DNA from: Oceanobacillus manasiensis
GTDB taxonomy: Bacteria > Bacillota > Bacilli > Bacillales > Amphibacillaceae
Direction: 5' to 3'
Assembly: GCF_000724085.1 (NCBI RefSeq)
Contig: NZ_CCDL010000003.1
Span: forward strand, 62,001-126,000
DNA: 64,000 bases
Shown: positions 34,772-44,415 of the stretch, piece after piece
Numbering within the stretch: position 1 is the stretch's first letter
How the letters are laid out: the number at the start of each line of letters is the position of its first letter
Notes under the pieces: model-generated
Seen by the model: only the letters and a program-made list of their open reading frames with translations
The model's database searches: none
Told to the model about the DNA's origin: nothing
Translations under genes and position numbers: made by a program

Positions 34772-35599
34772 ATGATGTCGAAATTTAACCGGACGATACT
34801 TTGGATCTTTTTCCTCCTGGTTGCAGGTGTTCAGTTGTTTCCTCTAGTTTGGTTAATTAATTTCTCACTGGTGGATGCAAATGAATTTTTTTCGGATAAG
34901 GTTTTAGTATGGCCTGAAGTTTTGAAGTGGCAAAACTATATTAACGCTTGGATCGATGGGAATTTTGTTAGATACTTATTTAATACTGTTCTAGTTTCGA
35001 CTGTTACTATTATATTGACAGTAGGTATTTCTTTATCCATGGCATATGCCTTTACGAGAATGACATGGAAATGGAACAAATTCTTTTTTGTAATAATATT
35101 ACTTGGTATCATGATTCCAATTCATGCCACTTTATTACCTAATTTTACGATATTTAGGTCAATTGGGTTGACCGATTCTTATTGGGGATTGATTCTTCCA
35201 TATACAGCAGTTTCTGTACCTTTCAGTACGTTCATTTTAACTGGATTTATGAGAAGTATTCCTAGAGCCGTCGAAGAATCAGCTGTAATGGATGGAGCAA
35301 GTATATATCGAATTGTATTCCAGATAATTCTACCACTTACAAAGCCAGCAATAGTTACAGTTATTGTTACAACCTTCCTTAATGTTTGGAATGAGTTTAT
35401 TATGGCCTATACATTCATAAGTGACGATAGTTTAAAGACTTTACCGTTTTCTGTTATGAATTTTGCTGGACAATATTCCTCTGACTATGGATCTCAATTT
35501 GCCGTTATGGTACTGACTTCTATACCAGCTATTATTATTTATGTGATCTTCAATGAGCAGATTACAAAAGGGGTTACTGCAGGTTCAGTAAAAGGATAG
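34772..35599 (+). CDS. ABC sugar transporter permease (MalG/UgpE-like)
   Basis: 275 residues, six membrane segments, with the second-permease EAA loop AVEESAVMDGASIYRIVFQIILPLTKPA. The C-terminus GVTAGSVKG is the usual ending of this family. AAGGAGAG precedes two adjacent ATG codons (34772, 34775); either is possible. It forms the membrane channel with the preceding permease and probably works with the lipoprotein at 25314-26660. Confidence 0.92.
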   Translation: MMSKFNRTILWIFFLLVAGVQLFPLVWLINFSLVDANEFFSDKVLVWPEVLKWQNYINAWIDGNFVRYLFNTVLVSTVTIILTVGISLSMAYAFTRMTWKWNKFFFVIILLGIMIPIHATLLPNFTIFRSIGLTDSYWGLILPYTAVSVPFSTFILTGFMRSIPRAVEESAVMDGASIYRIVFQIILPLTKPAIVTVIVTTFLNVWNEFIMAYTFISDDSLKTLPFSVMNFAGQYSSDYGSQFAVMVLTSIPAIIIYVIFNEQITKGVTAGSVKG

Positions 35600-35610
35600 A
35601 AATATAATAA

Positions 35611-35655
35611 TTAAGGCTCAAATTGGTTTAATCACAATTTGAGCCTTAATTATTT
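35611..35655 (+). terminator. Rho-independent terminator after the permeases
   Basis: TTAAGGCTCAAATTG (35611-35625) pairs perfectly with CAATTTGAGCCTTAA (35635-35649), a 15-base stem followed by TTATTTAATT. Confidence 0.85.
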
Positions 35656-35742
35656 AATTGCAATTCATAATATTTTATTAAATTAAACTTTTCATTACTA
35701 TTCTCTACTGTTAGAGCTGTCATACCATGCTATATTGTTTTG

Positions 35743-35756
35743 TGTAAGCGCTTTTA
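35743..35756 (+). promoter_or_regulatory. cre site upstream of the GH3 gene
   Basis: TGTAAGCGCTTTTA fits the CcpA cre consensus with one mismatch, 25 bases before the GH3 start and just ahead of its ribosome site. It predicts repression by preferred sugars. Confidence 0.65.
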
Positions 35757-35780
35757 AAAAAGAAGGGAGAAAGTGAATCT

Positions 35781-38700
35781 ATGGTGACAAGAAGATGGAA
35801 ACAAAATTTGCGTAAATCTCTGTCCTTGTTCATGGCTTTTGTAATTGTGTACGGCTGCTTAGGAGAAAGTCTTTCTTTTGCAATGGGCTCAACACCCTAC
35901 GAGCCTAAACGTGGAGCGGATGGCCGCCCAATATTTGATGGACGACCTGAGCACTTAACACCTTTTGTGGATTTCATAATGGATAATGATATGAGTGTTG
36001 AAGATTTGATTTATTTCTCAAATGGACGACAAACTTACACAGATGAGGAAGGAAGTACCATCCGAGAAAGAGAGGTAAAGGCGGGGTATTCTTTACCGGT
36101 TTATCTGGATGGACTTGATCATGTACAAGGTGTGTACACGGATTTTCCATCATTTATCGGATTAGGCAACTCTTGGAATGAGGAATTGGTTAGTCGGGTA
36201 GGCAACATAATTGGGGACGAAAAACGTGGTAGTGTTTCCATCGAGGATAGTTCCAGGGCATTAATGTGGTCTGCTATTGGTGATATTCGAAATAATCCGC
36301 TTAGTGGTCGATACGATGAAGGCTTTTCCGAAGATCCCCACTTGGCTAGCATTCTAGGTACTTCCATGGGGGCAGGAATTACAGGTGTTAACTTGAATGA
36401 TCAGGCCACAGATAACGACTTCTATCTTAAAACTGGAATTCAAAGTAAGCACTTTGCAGTCTATAATGCGCAATGGTTTCGACACAATACTAGTAATAAC
36501 GTTGGTGTGCGAGCCCTACATGATTATCAGTTGAAAACTTTTCTGAGTCAAATTAAAAGTGGTTCTGTCGCTGGATTTATGACTTCTTATGGAAGAATGA
36601 ACGGGGTTCCTAATTCTATTTCTCCAAATATTAAGATTGCTAGAGAAGCTTCACCTTACAGTGTTTCTTTAATTACTGATTATGGATCTGTTACTGATTT
36701 AGTTACTGGATTTGGAAATGGGTTTGACTCAACTTATGTTCCAGACAATGCTCACTTATCAGCACTCTTAGCAAACATTGCCTCTACATGGGGAAACTCC
36801 ACGTTTGATGGGAGTCCAGGGAATCCAAATAAAGTCCAATCAATTGACGGACTAAGCCGAGAGCTTTTTAGTGTAGATGAAAATAAGTTAAAAGAAGCTG
36901 TACGTCCTATACTTGAATTGTATGTGCGATTGGGTTATTTCAATGAACGTGATGAAAATGGCCTTCCAATCGGATATCCATATAATGACCTTATACAGAA
37001 TCCTGTAAAAGCTAATGATGAAGAAAATCAGGAAGTTGCTTTACAGGCAGCAAGAGAAAGTATCGTATTGTTAAAAAATAATGATACTTTACCGCTCGAT
37101 GATAGTAAAAATGTAGCTGTAATGGGGCAATTTGCTGATTTTCGTAACAAAACATTATATTCGGCTAATACTCCTAAGTTGACTGGTTCAAATCTTACAA
37201 TTGCAGATGCAATCTCGGAAAAACTTGGAGATGACCAAGTCAAAGTTAGTTCTGGTGGTAAGTTAGTAGCATGGAAGTCTAACACTAATGGAAAATATTT
37301 AACAGCTGATCTTAGCACAGACAATGGGTTGTTAACATCTGGTGCAGTACCTGCTACAACCTCAGATGAAACAAATACCTACGCGGTAGGGGATGGCAAA
37401 TATGTTTCGGAAAATGAAGTTTTCGAAGTTTATGACTGGGGTCAAGATGCATATAGTTTTACATCGTTAGCAAATGGCAGATACCTAATGCGGAATAGTG
37501 GAGATGCTACGATTGAGTTAAATGGGAACAGACCTACGACTTTACTTCCTTTTAACCCATACGTGAATGCGGTTTTCTCTTATGAAGATCTTGGGGAAGA
37601 TAAGAGTATTCGACAAGGTGGGTTTAAAGGGTCTTTCGTTGGTGGTTTTGAGACATCTTTCTTAACAGATGGCCACTATTTGACTGTGTCCGAAGATTCC
37701 GTTACAGCTGACACGGATGTTGAGTCCTTTAAAGCTTTAACAGACAAAAATTCTGTGACACTACAGGAAGTCGAAGTACAAGAGCCTGGAGATGTCGCAA
37801 AAGACTTGGCCACATCCAATGATTATGCAATCATTGTGATTGGTTCGCCAGCTCAAATCAATACAAGTGAAGGCGTAGACCGTGCGCGACTAGCTATGGG
37901 AGAAGAACAAGTAGAACTAGCTAAGAAGGCTGCTGAAGAGTTTAAAAAACAAGGGAAACAAACAGTTGTAGTTATCAGCTCAAGCTACCCAGTGGGAATG
38001 GATCAAATTCAAAATGATGATAATGTAGATTCTATCCTATTTGCTCCATATGGTGGACAATTCGATGGAACTGCTTTAGCCGAAGTACTGTTTGGAGAAA
38101 TAGTACCAAATGGACACCTTCAAAGTACTTGGTATAAAGATATCTCATCATTCCCATCCATAAGCGACTACAGCTTGCCGGAAGGTGATACAGCCATTAC
38201 CTCTTTAGATCAAGTTGATCCTCGATTTACCGTGGATATGACGAATGCTGATCCAGCTGAAGCGAAGCTTACCTACCGTTATTCTGACGCTGAGGTAACT
38301 TATCCATTTGGGTATGGATTGAGCTACACTAAATTTGACTATAGTAATCTACAAGCACCAGACAGTGTAAATGCAGATGGAACCTTTGACGTGAAAGTTG
38401 ACGTGAAAAATACAGGATCTGTTGGGGCGTCAGAGGTTATTCAACTTTACGTTACGAATAATACATCTGAGTATGGTCCAAACGTTCCTAAAAAACAGCT
38501 TGCAGCTTTTGAAAAAGAGTATATTCCCGCAAATGAAACAAAAACAGTAACCATAACAGTGAATCCGGAAGATTTTGCATTATGGGATGTGAATAGACAA
38601 CAAAAAATTGTAGAGAGCGGTTCCTATGAATTAATGGTTGGCCAGAATTCTGCCGATATCGATTTATCTAAATCCATTTCAGTTAAAGGTCAAACCCTGG

Positions 38701-39185
38701 GTAATCTAAACTTATCTGAACCTGCAAACGTATGGGATCATGCCTTCCATAACAACAACCTCGTTTATCGAGAAGTGTCTAAAGAAAGAACAACAACCTA
38801 TGCCGGAAAATATTATGCAGTAATGTCAACTGGATCTGAATCGTGGGTTGGAATACCCAAAGTGGAGATGACTAATGCAAAAAATATTATATTAAGAGTC
38901 GCTTCCGAAAATCCAAAATCAACTATTGAAGTTAGAAAAGGTTCACCAACGGGAGAACGGCTAGCAAAATTAAAGTTTAAAGAAACAGGTGAGTCCACTT
39001 ATAAAGTACCAAGTAAGGATGGTAGTGGTGCAACACTTCATGAAATGGCATATGTAGAAATTTCTAAGCCGATAAAACCTACCTCGGGCACATCAGACTT
39101 ATATCTTGTTTTCGATGAAAAAGATATTCGTGTTGACACAATTCAACTTATCAATAAAGAATCTAAGGGAAAAAAGAAGAAATAA
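35781..39185 (+). CDS. Secreted multi-domain GH3 glycosidase with inserted beta-rich module and CBM6-like end
   Basis: 1134 residues. A signal peptide (basic start, hydrophobic core SLFMAFVIVYGCLG) ends near residue 36. The GH3 N-terminal barrel includes the probable nucleophile Asp300 in LITDYGS. The C-terminal GH3 sandwich is split: SIVLLKNNDTLPLDDSKNVAVMGQ near 428, then a beta-rich insert of about 165 residues (VAWKSNTNGKYLTADL, FTSLANGRYLMRN, SFLTDGHYLTVSED), with repeated G-(K/R/H)-Y-L elements like a fascin/trefoil fold, before YAIIVIGSPAQINTSEGVDR. A fibronectin-III-like domain (about 865-970) and a CBM6-like domain (ENPKSTIEVRKGSPTGERLAKL, TSGTSDLYLVFDEKD) follow, ending in a Lys-rich tail. 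It acts outside the cell on plant-type polysaccharide; the exact linkage is unknown. Confidence 0.88.
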   Translation: MVTRRWKQNLRKSLSLFMAFVIVYGCLGESLSFAMGSTPYEPKRGADGRPIFDGRPEHLTPFVDFIMDNDMSVEDLIYFSNGRQTYTDEEGSTIREREVKAGYSLPVYLDGLDHVQGVYTDFPSFIGLGNSWNEELVSRVGNIIGDEKRGSVSIEDSSRALMWSAIGDIRNNPLSGRYDEGFSEDPHLASILGTSMGAGITGVNLNDQATDNDFYLKTGIQSKHFAVYNAQWFRHNTSNNVGVRALHDYQLKTFLSQIKSGSVAGFMTSYGRMNGVPNSISPNIKIAREASPYSVSLITDYGSVTDLVTGFGNGFDSTYVPDNAHLSALLANIASTWGNSTFDGSPGNPNKVQSIDGLSRELFSVDENKLKEAVRPILELYVRLGYFNERDENGLPIGYPYNDLIQNPVKANDEENQEVALQAARESIVLLKNNDTLPLDDSKNVAVMGQFADFRNKTLYSANTPKLTGSNLTIADAISEKLGDDQVKVSSGGKLVAWKSNTNGKYLTADLSTDNGLLTSGAVPATTSDETNTYAVGDGKYVSENEVFEVYDWGQDAYSFTSLANGRYLMRNSGDATIELNGNRPTTLLPFNPYVNAVFSYEDLGEDKSIRQGGFKGSFVGGFETSFLTDGHYLTVSEDSVTADTDVESFKALTDKNSVTLQEVEVQEPGDVAKDLATSNDYAIIVIGSPAQINTSEGVDRARLAMGEEQVELAKKAAEEFKKQGKQTVVVISSSYPVGMDQIQNDDNVDSILFAPYGGQFDGTALAEVLFGEIVPNGHLQSTWYKDISSFPSISDYSLPEGDTAITSLDQVDPRFTVDMTNADPAEAKLTYRYSDAEVTYPFGYGLSYTKFDYSNLQAPDSVNADGTFDVKVDVKNTGSVGASEVIQLYVTNNTSEYGPNVPKKQLAAFEKEYIPANETKTVTITVNPEDFALWDVNRQQKIVESGSYELMVGQNSADIDLSKSISVKGQTLGNLNLSEPANVWDHAFHNNNLVYREVSKERTTTYAGKYYAVMSTGSESWVGIPKVEMTNAKNIILRVASENPKSTIEVRKGSPTGERLAKLKFKETGESTYKVPSKDGSGATLHEMAYVEISKPIKPTSGTSDLYLVFDEKDIRVDTIQLINKESKGKKKK

Positions 39186-39309
39186 TATAGGAAAATGATA
39201 TGGCAAGTCACTTATATCTCCTCAAACTAGAATTAATTTAGCAGTATTTGTTCTAAAATCCGAAAATAGCAAGTGAAAAAATTAAGATATATAAGTATTG
39301 TTAATTAAA

Positions 39310-39345
39310 CAACTGTTTCTCGTAAAGCAGAGAAACAGTTGTTTT
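39310..39345 (+). terminator. Rho-independent terminator after the GH3 gene
   Basis: CAACTGTTTCTC (39310-39321) pairs perfectly with GAGAAACAGTTG (39330-39341), followed by TTTT. Confidence 0.85.
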
Positions 39346-39440
39346 AGCTGATAGGAATAATGCAGAACGCAAAATCAGCTTTTTTTACCCGATTTACTAG
39401 GTTCTTAAGAAAATTCTAATAGGCAGGAGGAATAATATTC

Positions 39441-41078
39441 ATGATAGAAAATCCGATTCTTCGGGGATTTAATCCAGACCCCTCTATCATTCGAGTAGAG
39501 GATGATTTTTATATTGCCACTTCAACATTTGAGTGGTTTCCAGGTGTTCAAATTCATCACTCAAAAGACCTGGTAAACTGGCAGTTGCTAACTCATGCAC
39601 TTGTTCACGATTCCCAAATTGATTTAAAGGGCATAGAAGCTTCAGGTGGTGTTTGGGCGCCTTGTCTATCCTATGATGAAGTGAAACAAACTTTTTATCT
39701 GGTCTATACCATTATGCGTAATACAAATGGTGGTGCCTTCGATCTTGACAACTATATTGTTACTTCAAAAAGCATTAAAGGTCCATGGTCAAAACGGATT
39801 TATTTAAATAGTTCAGGATTTGATCCTTCCTTATTTCATGATGAAGATGGAAGAAAATGGCTTATGAATCTTGAGTGGGATTTTCGCCAAGGTTACGAGC
39901 ATCCTGGATCAATTGTTATTCAAGAATATGATATAAAGGAAAAAACCCTTATTGGTTCACCTCTTAGTATTTCACGGGGAGCAACAAACATGGGATGCAT
40001 GGAAGCACCACATATGTATAAAAGAGGGAAATACTATTATTTGATGACAGCTGAAGGTGGAACTGGATTTGGTCATGGTGTGGCAATTTCACGGTCTGAA
40101 AATTTGCTGGGACCATATGAACCCGATCCATGTAATCCGATTATTACTTCAGCGAAAGAAGTAAATCTAAACAGAAAGGGTGTTGATGATTACTTAAAAC
40201 CATACCAATTCAATCCTGATTCAGTACTTCAGAAAAGTGGACACGGTTCACTAGTAGGAACTCAAACAGGGGAGTGGTATATAGCTCATTTATGCGCTAG
40301 ACCTATCCTACCTGAGATTCGTAGTATGCTTGGTAGAGAGACAGCTATCCAACGGTGTAAATGGACCGATGATGGTTGGATTCGATTGGCCAGTGGAGGA
40401 CAAATGGCAGAATTATCGGTACGATCACCCCAATTACCTCACCATCCATATAGTGATGCACCGGTTCGTGAAGATTTTGATAGTGATATGTGGAACATTC
40501 ACCTCAATACACTTCGAGTTGCGCCAGATGATTCTTGGGTATCATTAAAAGCTAGACCAGGATTCATGAGAATAAGAGGAAGGGAATCTTTATTTTCTCT
40601 ACATGAACAAAGTTTAGTCGCTCGACGCTTACAATCAATAAATGTAATAGTGGAAACATGTGTAGAATTTGAACCAGATAATTTTCATGAAATGGCTGGA
40701 CTTACACTTTTTTATGATCAGAACATGTTTTATTATTTGAGGGTATATTATAGCGAAACATATCATGCCAAATGTCTAGGTGTTCTTTATGCAGACAATG
40801 GAAAAAGAATAGAACTTTCTGATTCTCATACACCAATAGAAGGGTGGAACACAATCTATCTTAGGGCATCAATTAAAAATGGTAAATTGATTTTTTTCGC
40901 TTCACCAGATGGGAATGGTTGGATACAAGTTGGCCCAGAACTTGATGCGAGTAAATGCTCGGATGAATACTCTAATTCTGGTCATTTTACTGGTGCCTTT
41001 GTAGGGATTTGCTGTCAAGATTCTTATAGAAAAAGAAAATATGCAGATTTTGATTATTTTGAATATAGGGAAGCCTAG
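39441..41078 (+). CDS. GH43 beta-xylosidase-type glycoside hydrolase
   Basis: 545 residues, no signal peptide, so an intracellular enzyme. The five-bladed propeller starts NPILRGFNPDPSI with the catalytic base Asp13. FDPSLFHDEDG carries the pKa-modulating Asp128, and GCMEAP the acid Glu188; these positions match the well-studied XynB-type enzymes. STFEWFPGVQIHHSKDLVNW is typical of that subfamily. The C-terminal beta-sandwich (from about 345) shapes the active site. It probably trims xylose, or arabinose, from imported oligosaccharides. CAGGAGGAA precedes the ATG. It is the last gene of the polysaccharide locus, behind its own promoter region. Confidence 0.92.
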   Translation: MIENPILRGFNPDPSIIRVEDDFYIATSTFEWFPGVQIHHSKDLVNWQLLTHALVHDSQIDLKGIEASGGVWAPCLSYDEVKQTFYLVYTIMRNTNGGAFDLDNYIVTSKSIKGPWSKRIYLNSSGFDPSLFHDEDGRKWLMNLEWDFRQGYEHPGSIVIQEYDIKEKTLIGSPLSISRGATNMGCMEAPHMYKRGKYYYLMTAEGGTGFGHGVAISRSENLLGPYEPDPCNPIITSAKEVNLNRKGVDDYLKPYQFNPDSVLQKSGHGSLVGTQTGEWYIAHLCARPILPEIRSMLGRETAIQRCKWTDDGWIRLASGGQMAELSVRSPQLPHHPYSDAPVREDFDSDMWNIHLNTLRVAPDDSWVSLKARPGFMRIRGRESLFSLHEQSLVARRLQSINVIVETCVEFEPDNFHEMAGLTLFYDQNMFYYLRVYYSETYHAKCLGVLYADNGKRIELSDSHTPIEGWNTIYLRASIKNGKLIFFASPDGNGWIQVGPELDASKCSDEYSNSGHFTGAFVGICCQDSYRKRKYADFDYFEYREA

Positions 41079-41357
41079 TTTACTTAATGTGAGAAAGAAT
41101 GACCATGAAGTATTAAATTGGGAGCTTATATGTTCGATTACACTTCAAGCTAGAAATAACCTATGATATTTAGCAAAGTACATAATGCTTAGTCAGTAAA
41201 AAAATAGAGTCATAAAGATAGAATTAGCATAGGTTAAACAGAAAATCAGAAGATTATTTCATTCCTACATTAAAGAAATGAAGGAGGATCAGGTAGAAGG
41301 GAACATTAAATTGAGGAAATATATATGTATTATCCCCTATAGCAAAAGGGGGGAGAA
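41079..41357 (+). other. Intergenic region before the lutC remnant
   Basis: No gene is seen in these 280 bases. AAGGAGGATCAGG near 41281-41293 is a good ribosome site with no frame behind it, and a run of G (GGGGGGAG) lies just before lutC homology begins. It could be the wreck of the 5' part of the duplicated locus, but I find no lutA or lutB homology. Confidence 0.4.
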
Positions 41358-42022
41358 CTAGGCGGCGAACGCCGCAGAACACCTGTTCAAAAGCCTGACT
41401 GGATCCATCATGTACAAAATGGAAGGTGCTTCAAGGGAAGATCAATGATGAACTGCTTGATGTATTAGTAGAGCAATGTAAATCGATTCATACATCGCTA
41501 GTTCGCACGGACGCTAGTAATCTAAATGAGGCATTACTAGAGGTAATTAAGGAGTACGGTGGCGAGTCTGTGATGACATGGTATGATCCACGCTTTGAAG
41601 AGTACGCTCTTACGGAAGCTTTTCGTGAATGGAAAGGTGAAGGGATCCATGTAGACAAATGGGACGCAAAAAACGGGAAAGAAAGTATTCGTTTAGCTGA
41701 AAAAGCAGATGTTGGGATTACATTTAGTGATATTACACTAGCTGAATCCGGTACTGTTGTGTTATTCAATGATAAAGGAAAAGGTCGTTCTGTTAGTTTA
41801 CTTCCAGCAACGTACATCGCAATCGTACCTAAAAGTACGATTGTCCCGAGGATGTCCCAAGCTACTAGAGAGATTCATAAACAAGTAGAGAAAGGCGAAC
41901 AAATCGCTTCCTGCATTAACTTTATTACAGGTCCCAGTAATAGTGCAGACATTGAAATGAACTTAGTGGTTGGTCTCCATGGACCGATAAAAGCTTGTTA
42001 TGTGGTAGTGGAAGATCGATAA
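41358..42022 (+). pseudogene. Truncated, frameshifted second copy of lutC
   Basis: Homology to LutC starts at codon 20 or so (LGGERRRTPVQKPDW), with the first 20 codons missing. A two-base insertion in CAAAATGG, where the intact gene has CAGTGG, shifts the frame near 41416. From 41426 the frame is open to the normal LutC end, and the last 198 residues differ from the intact protein at only a few positions. A GTG at 41426 could start translation but has no ribosome site. Bases 41470-41677 are identical to 24153-24360, while both flanks differ by about one base in eight, so a recombination tract is likely. Confidence 0.85.
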
Positions 42023-42194
42023 TAGTGGCTATGTAAGAGGTGATTGAGAGGTACTTTAAGCTAAATGTTCCATTCCTCCTTTTGAGGACAGTACTGATAT
42101 TTATAATAAAGTTTCTCCGGTATAAAAATTTTGAGCCAAATTCCTATGTTTCTATTCCTAACTGGATGACAAACTTGATGAATGGAACTTAATC

Positions 42195-42232
42195 AAAGAG
42201 GGTCTGCTATTTCTTGCGGACCCTCTTTTTAT
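42195..42232 (+). terminator. Rho-independent terminator before the MFS gene
   Basis: AAAGAGGGTC (42195-42204) pairs perfectly with GACCCTCTTT (42219-42228), followed by TT. The rest of 42023-42378 holds no gene; the MFS promoter is not resolved. Confidence 0.85.
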
Positions 42233-42378
42233 TATCTATTTTTCTGTGGCAGATACTTCCACCTAATATTTATCTATCTGACTATAGACAGGTATTAATT
42301 AAAGTGTTAGGATATATTGGTGTTATTAACATATAAAATCTGACTTTGGTCAAATGTTTAAGAAAGAAGGAAAATTTT

Positions 42379-43575
42379 ATGATTTCAAATAAAGTACAAA
42401 AAACAGGGGTAACATTATGGTCATTATCTTTTGTTTTTGCAATTATAGCGAATGCTTTGCTGTTCATGATATTTGAGATGTTACTCCCCACGCTTCCCTT
42501 GTTTGTCAATGAGATAGGAGGAAACGCTACAGATGTCGGTCTTGTCACAGGTGTGTTCATGGTCTCGGCAATTCTGATTCGCCCTTTTGCGGGCTATTTA
42601 CTAAAGTTGGTTAATAAGAAATATCTACTCATCCTTGGTATCATCATTAATGCCATTTCAACAGGGATGTATTACTTTGCAGACACTGTCAATATATTGC
42701 TGATTATTCGTCTCGTGCATGGTTTAGGCTTTGGTTTGGCCACAACTTATTTTGCAACACTCGTCGCCGAAATCATTCCTAAAGAAAGACGTGGAGAAGG
42801 AATGGGATACTTTGGAGTAGGTGAGACAGTTGCTATATCGGTTGGGCCAATGATTGGTATCATGATATTGGAGGCTTTCGATTATTCACGACTATTTATT
42901 GGCGGATTGGCCGTATTACTATTGGCAGCTCTTATGGCAGCACTTACGAAAACTCCTAAGCAAGCGGATGGTGCAGATGAGATACAGCACTTGAAGGTCA
43001 AGATATTGGAGAAACGTGTATTAATGCCCGCATTGCTGACGATGCTAATTGGTGTTGCAGCATCTGGAATCATGTCATTCTTCTCCTTATACGCTATAGA
43101 AAAGGATTTTAGTGGCATTGGTTGGTTCTTTTTTATTATCGCTTTGGCGAGCTTCTTAGTTAGGCTGGTATCTGGTAGGCTATTTGATAGACATGGTCCG
43201 TCAGTCATTCTTATACCCGGATCTATCTTGGCAACCATTGGATTCGTTGTCCTGTATTTAGCCCATGCAGATTCCACATTCTATCTAGCAGCTGTACTAT
43301 ATGGGTTAGGGTTCGGAGCCATTTTTCCAGCCATACAGACTTGGTGCATTAACCTTGTTGAAGAACATGAACATGAGTATGCGATGTCGACCTTTTTCAA
43401 TTTCTTTGACTTTGGAATCGGTGGTGGTTCCTTATTGCTAGGAATTCTAGCAGCCCATTTCTCTTATGGTGTTGTCTATCTTGTTGGAATTGCCTTTTAT
43501 ATCGTTTTTCTTCTGCTTTATTTGTATATCTTGTATAATCAAAGAAGAGGTAATAATAGTATCGGAGGTTTATAA
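42379..43575 (+). CDS. MFS transporter (drug-efflux type)
   Basis: 398 residues with about twelve hydrophobic segments. The first loop has FVNEIGGNATDVGLVTGVFMVSAILIRPFAGYLL, and the conserved loop GRLFDRHGP between segments is typical of the drug/proton antiporter families. AAGAAGGA precedes ATG 42379; an upstream in-frame TTG has no ribosome site. The TetR-type gene starts two bases after its stop, so it is probably the local repressor and the substrate its inducer. Confidence 0.88.
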   Translation: MISNKVQKTGVTLWSLSFVFAIIANALLFMIFEMLLPTLPLFVNEIGGNATDVGLVTGVFMVSAILIRPFAGYLLKLVNKKYLLILGIIINAISTGMYYFADTVNILLIIRLVHGLGFGLATTYFATLVAEIIPKERRGEGMGYFGVGETVAISVGPMIGIMILEAFDYSRLFIGGLAVLLLAALMAALTKTPKQADGADEIQHLKVKILEKRVLMPALLTMLIGVAASGIMSFFSLYAIEKDFSGIGWFFFIIALASFLVRLVSGRLFDRHGPSVILIPGSILATIGFVVLYLAHADSTFYLAAVLYGLGFGAIFPAIQTWCINLVEEHEHEYAMSTFFNFFDFGIGGGSLLLGILAAHFSYGVVYLVGIAFYIVFLLLYLYILYNQRRGNNSIGGL

Positions 43576-43576
43576 A

Positions 43577-44140
43577 GTGAAAGAAGCCATTAGACATACA
43601 GCGGTCCGTCATTTCAATGCACACGGCTATGAAGGTGTCAAAATGAACCGAATTGCCGAAGAACTGGGAATACGGAAACAATCATTATCCTATCATTACG
43701 CTTCGAAAAGTAAACTGCTGACCGATACGTATGCTAATGCCGTGAAAGAAGAGGTTACTTTTTTAAAGTCATTTTTCGAAAGAGCTAAATCTCTTGAGAC
43801 GAAGGAAACGCTTATTCAATTCCTTAAGGAAACGCAACAGCGATACTACAAACACCCTACTGTTGCTTTTCTGCAAAGTATGTCATTCAAAGCACCCTTG
43901 GAGACGAGCGACCTCATTATTTCCTATTATCATGAGTATTTACATGTATTCAAACAGCAAATTATGAATCTTGCGAATGACCCTATCATCACTTGCAGCA
44001 TGGAGCAAGTGGCCACCAGCTTTATTACACTGTTTGATGGCTTGGTCATCCAGCTTGTTTATGAGAATGCAGAAAGTTTCCATCGTGCGTCGCAAATTTC
44101 CTTTCAGATCTTCTGGAAAGGTGTTACGTATATAGAATAA
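43577..44140 (+). CDS. TetR-family transcriptional regulator
   Basis: 187 residues from GTG 43577, preceded by GGAGG at 43564-43568 inside the end of the transporter gene. The N-terminal helix-turn-helix reads AVRHFNAHGYEGVKMNRIAEELGIRKQSLSYHYASKSKLL, the standard TetR DNA-binding pattern. The remaining 130 residues form the ligand domain. Likely controls the transporter operon. Confidence 0.9.
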   Translation: MKEAIRHTAVRHFNAHGYEGVKMNRIAEELGIRKQSLSYHYASKSKLLTDTYANAVKEEVTFLKSFFERAKSLETKETLIQFLKETQQRYYKHPTVAFLQSMSFKAPLETSDLIISYYHEYLHVFKQQIMNLANDPIITCSMEQVATSFITLFDGLVIQLVYENAESFHRASQISFQIFWKGVTYIE

Positions 44141-44250
44141 GAAAGTTGGCTAAATATTGGCAGTTGAAAAAGGTGTTGAATCATAAACACTGATTTCTAG
44201 TAAAGAGCTGGTTTTCCGAAGTGTGTAATAAAAGTTAATACAGAGATACT

Positions 44251-44291
44251 AAACCTTGATTGGCGGGATGTCTTTCAAGGTTTCTTTTTTT
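44251..44291 (+). terminator. Rho-independent terminator after the MFS/TetR operon
   Basis: AAACCTTG (44251-44258) pairs with CAAGGTTT (44276-44283), followed by CTTTTTTTT. Confidence 0.85.
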
Positions 44292-44415
44292 TAGGGCTAT
44301 TAAAGCCTCACTTTGATGCGATTATGAAGATGGAAATAGAGACAGAAGGAACTCGAAGGGAGGATTTACATTGTCGTTGAAGATTAAAAAGCAGATATAA
44401 TCAAGAGGGAATTTT

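Noticed and set aside
41426-42022. Second lutC as a functional shorter gene
   Set aside because: The GTG at 41426 has no ribosome site, the first 20 codons are missing and an upstream frameshift is visible, so a pseudogene is the better reading.
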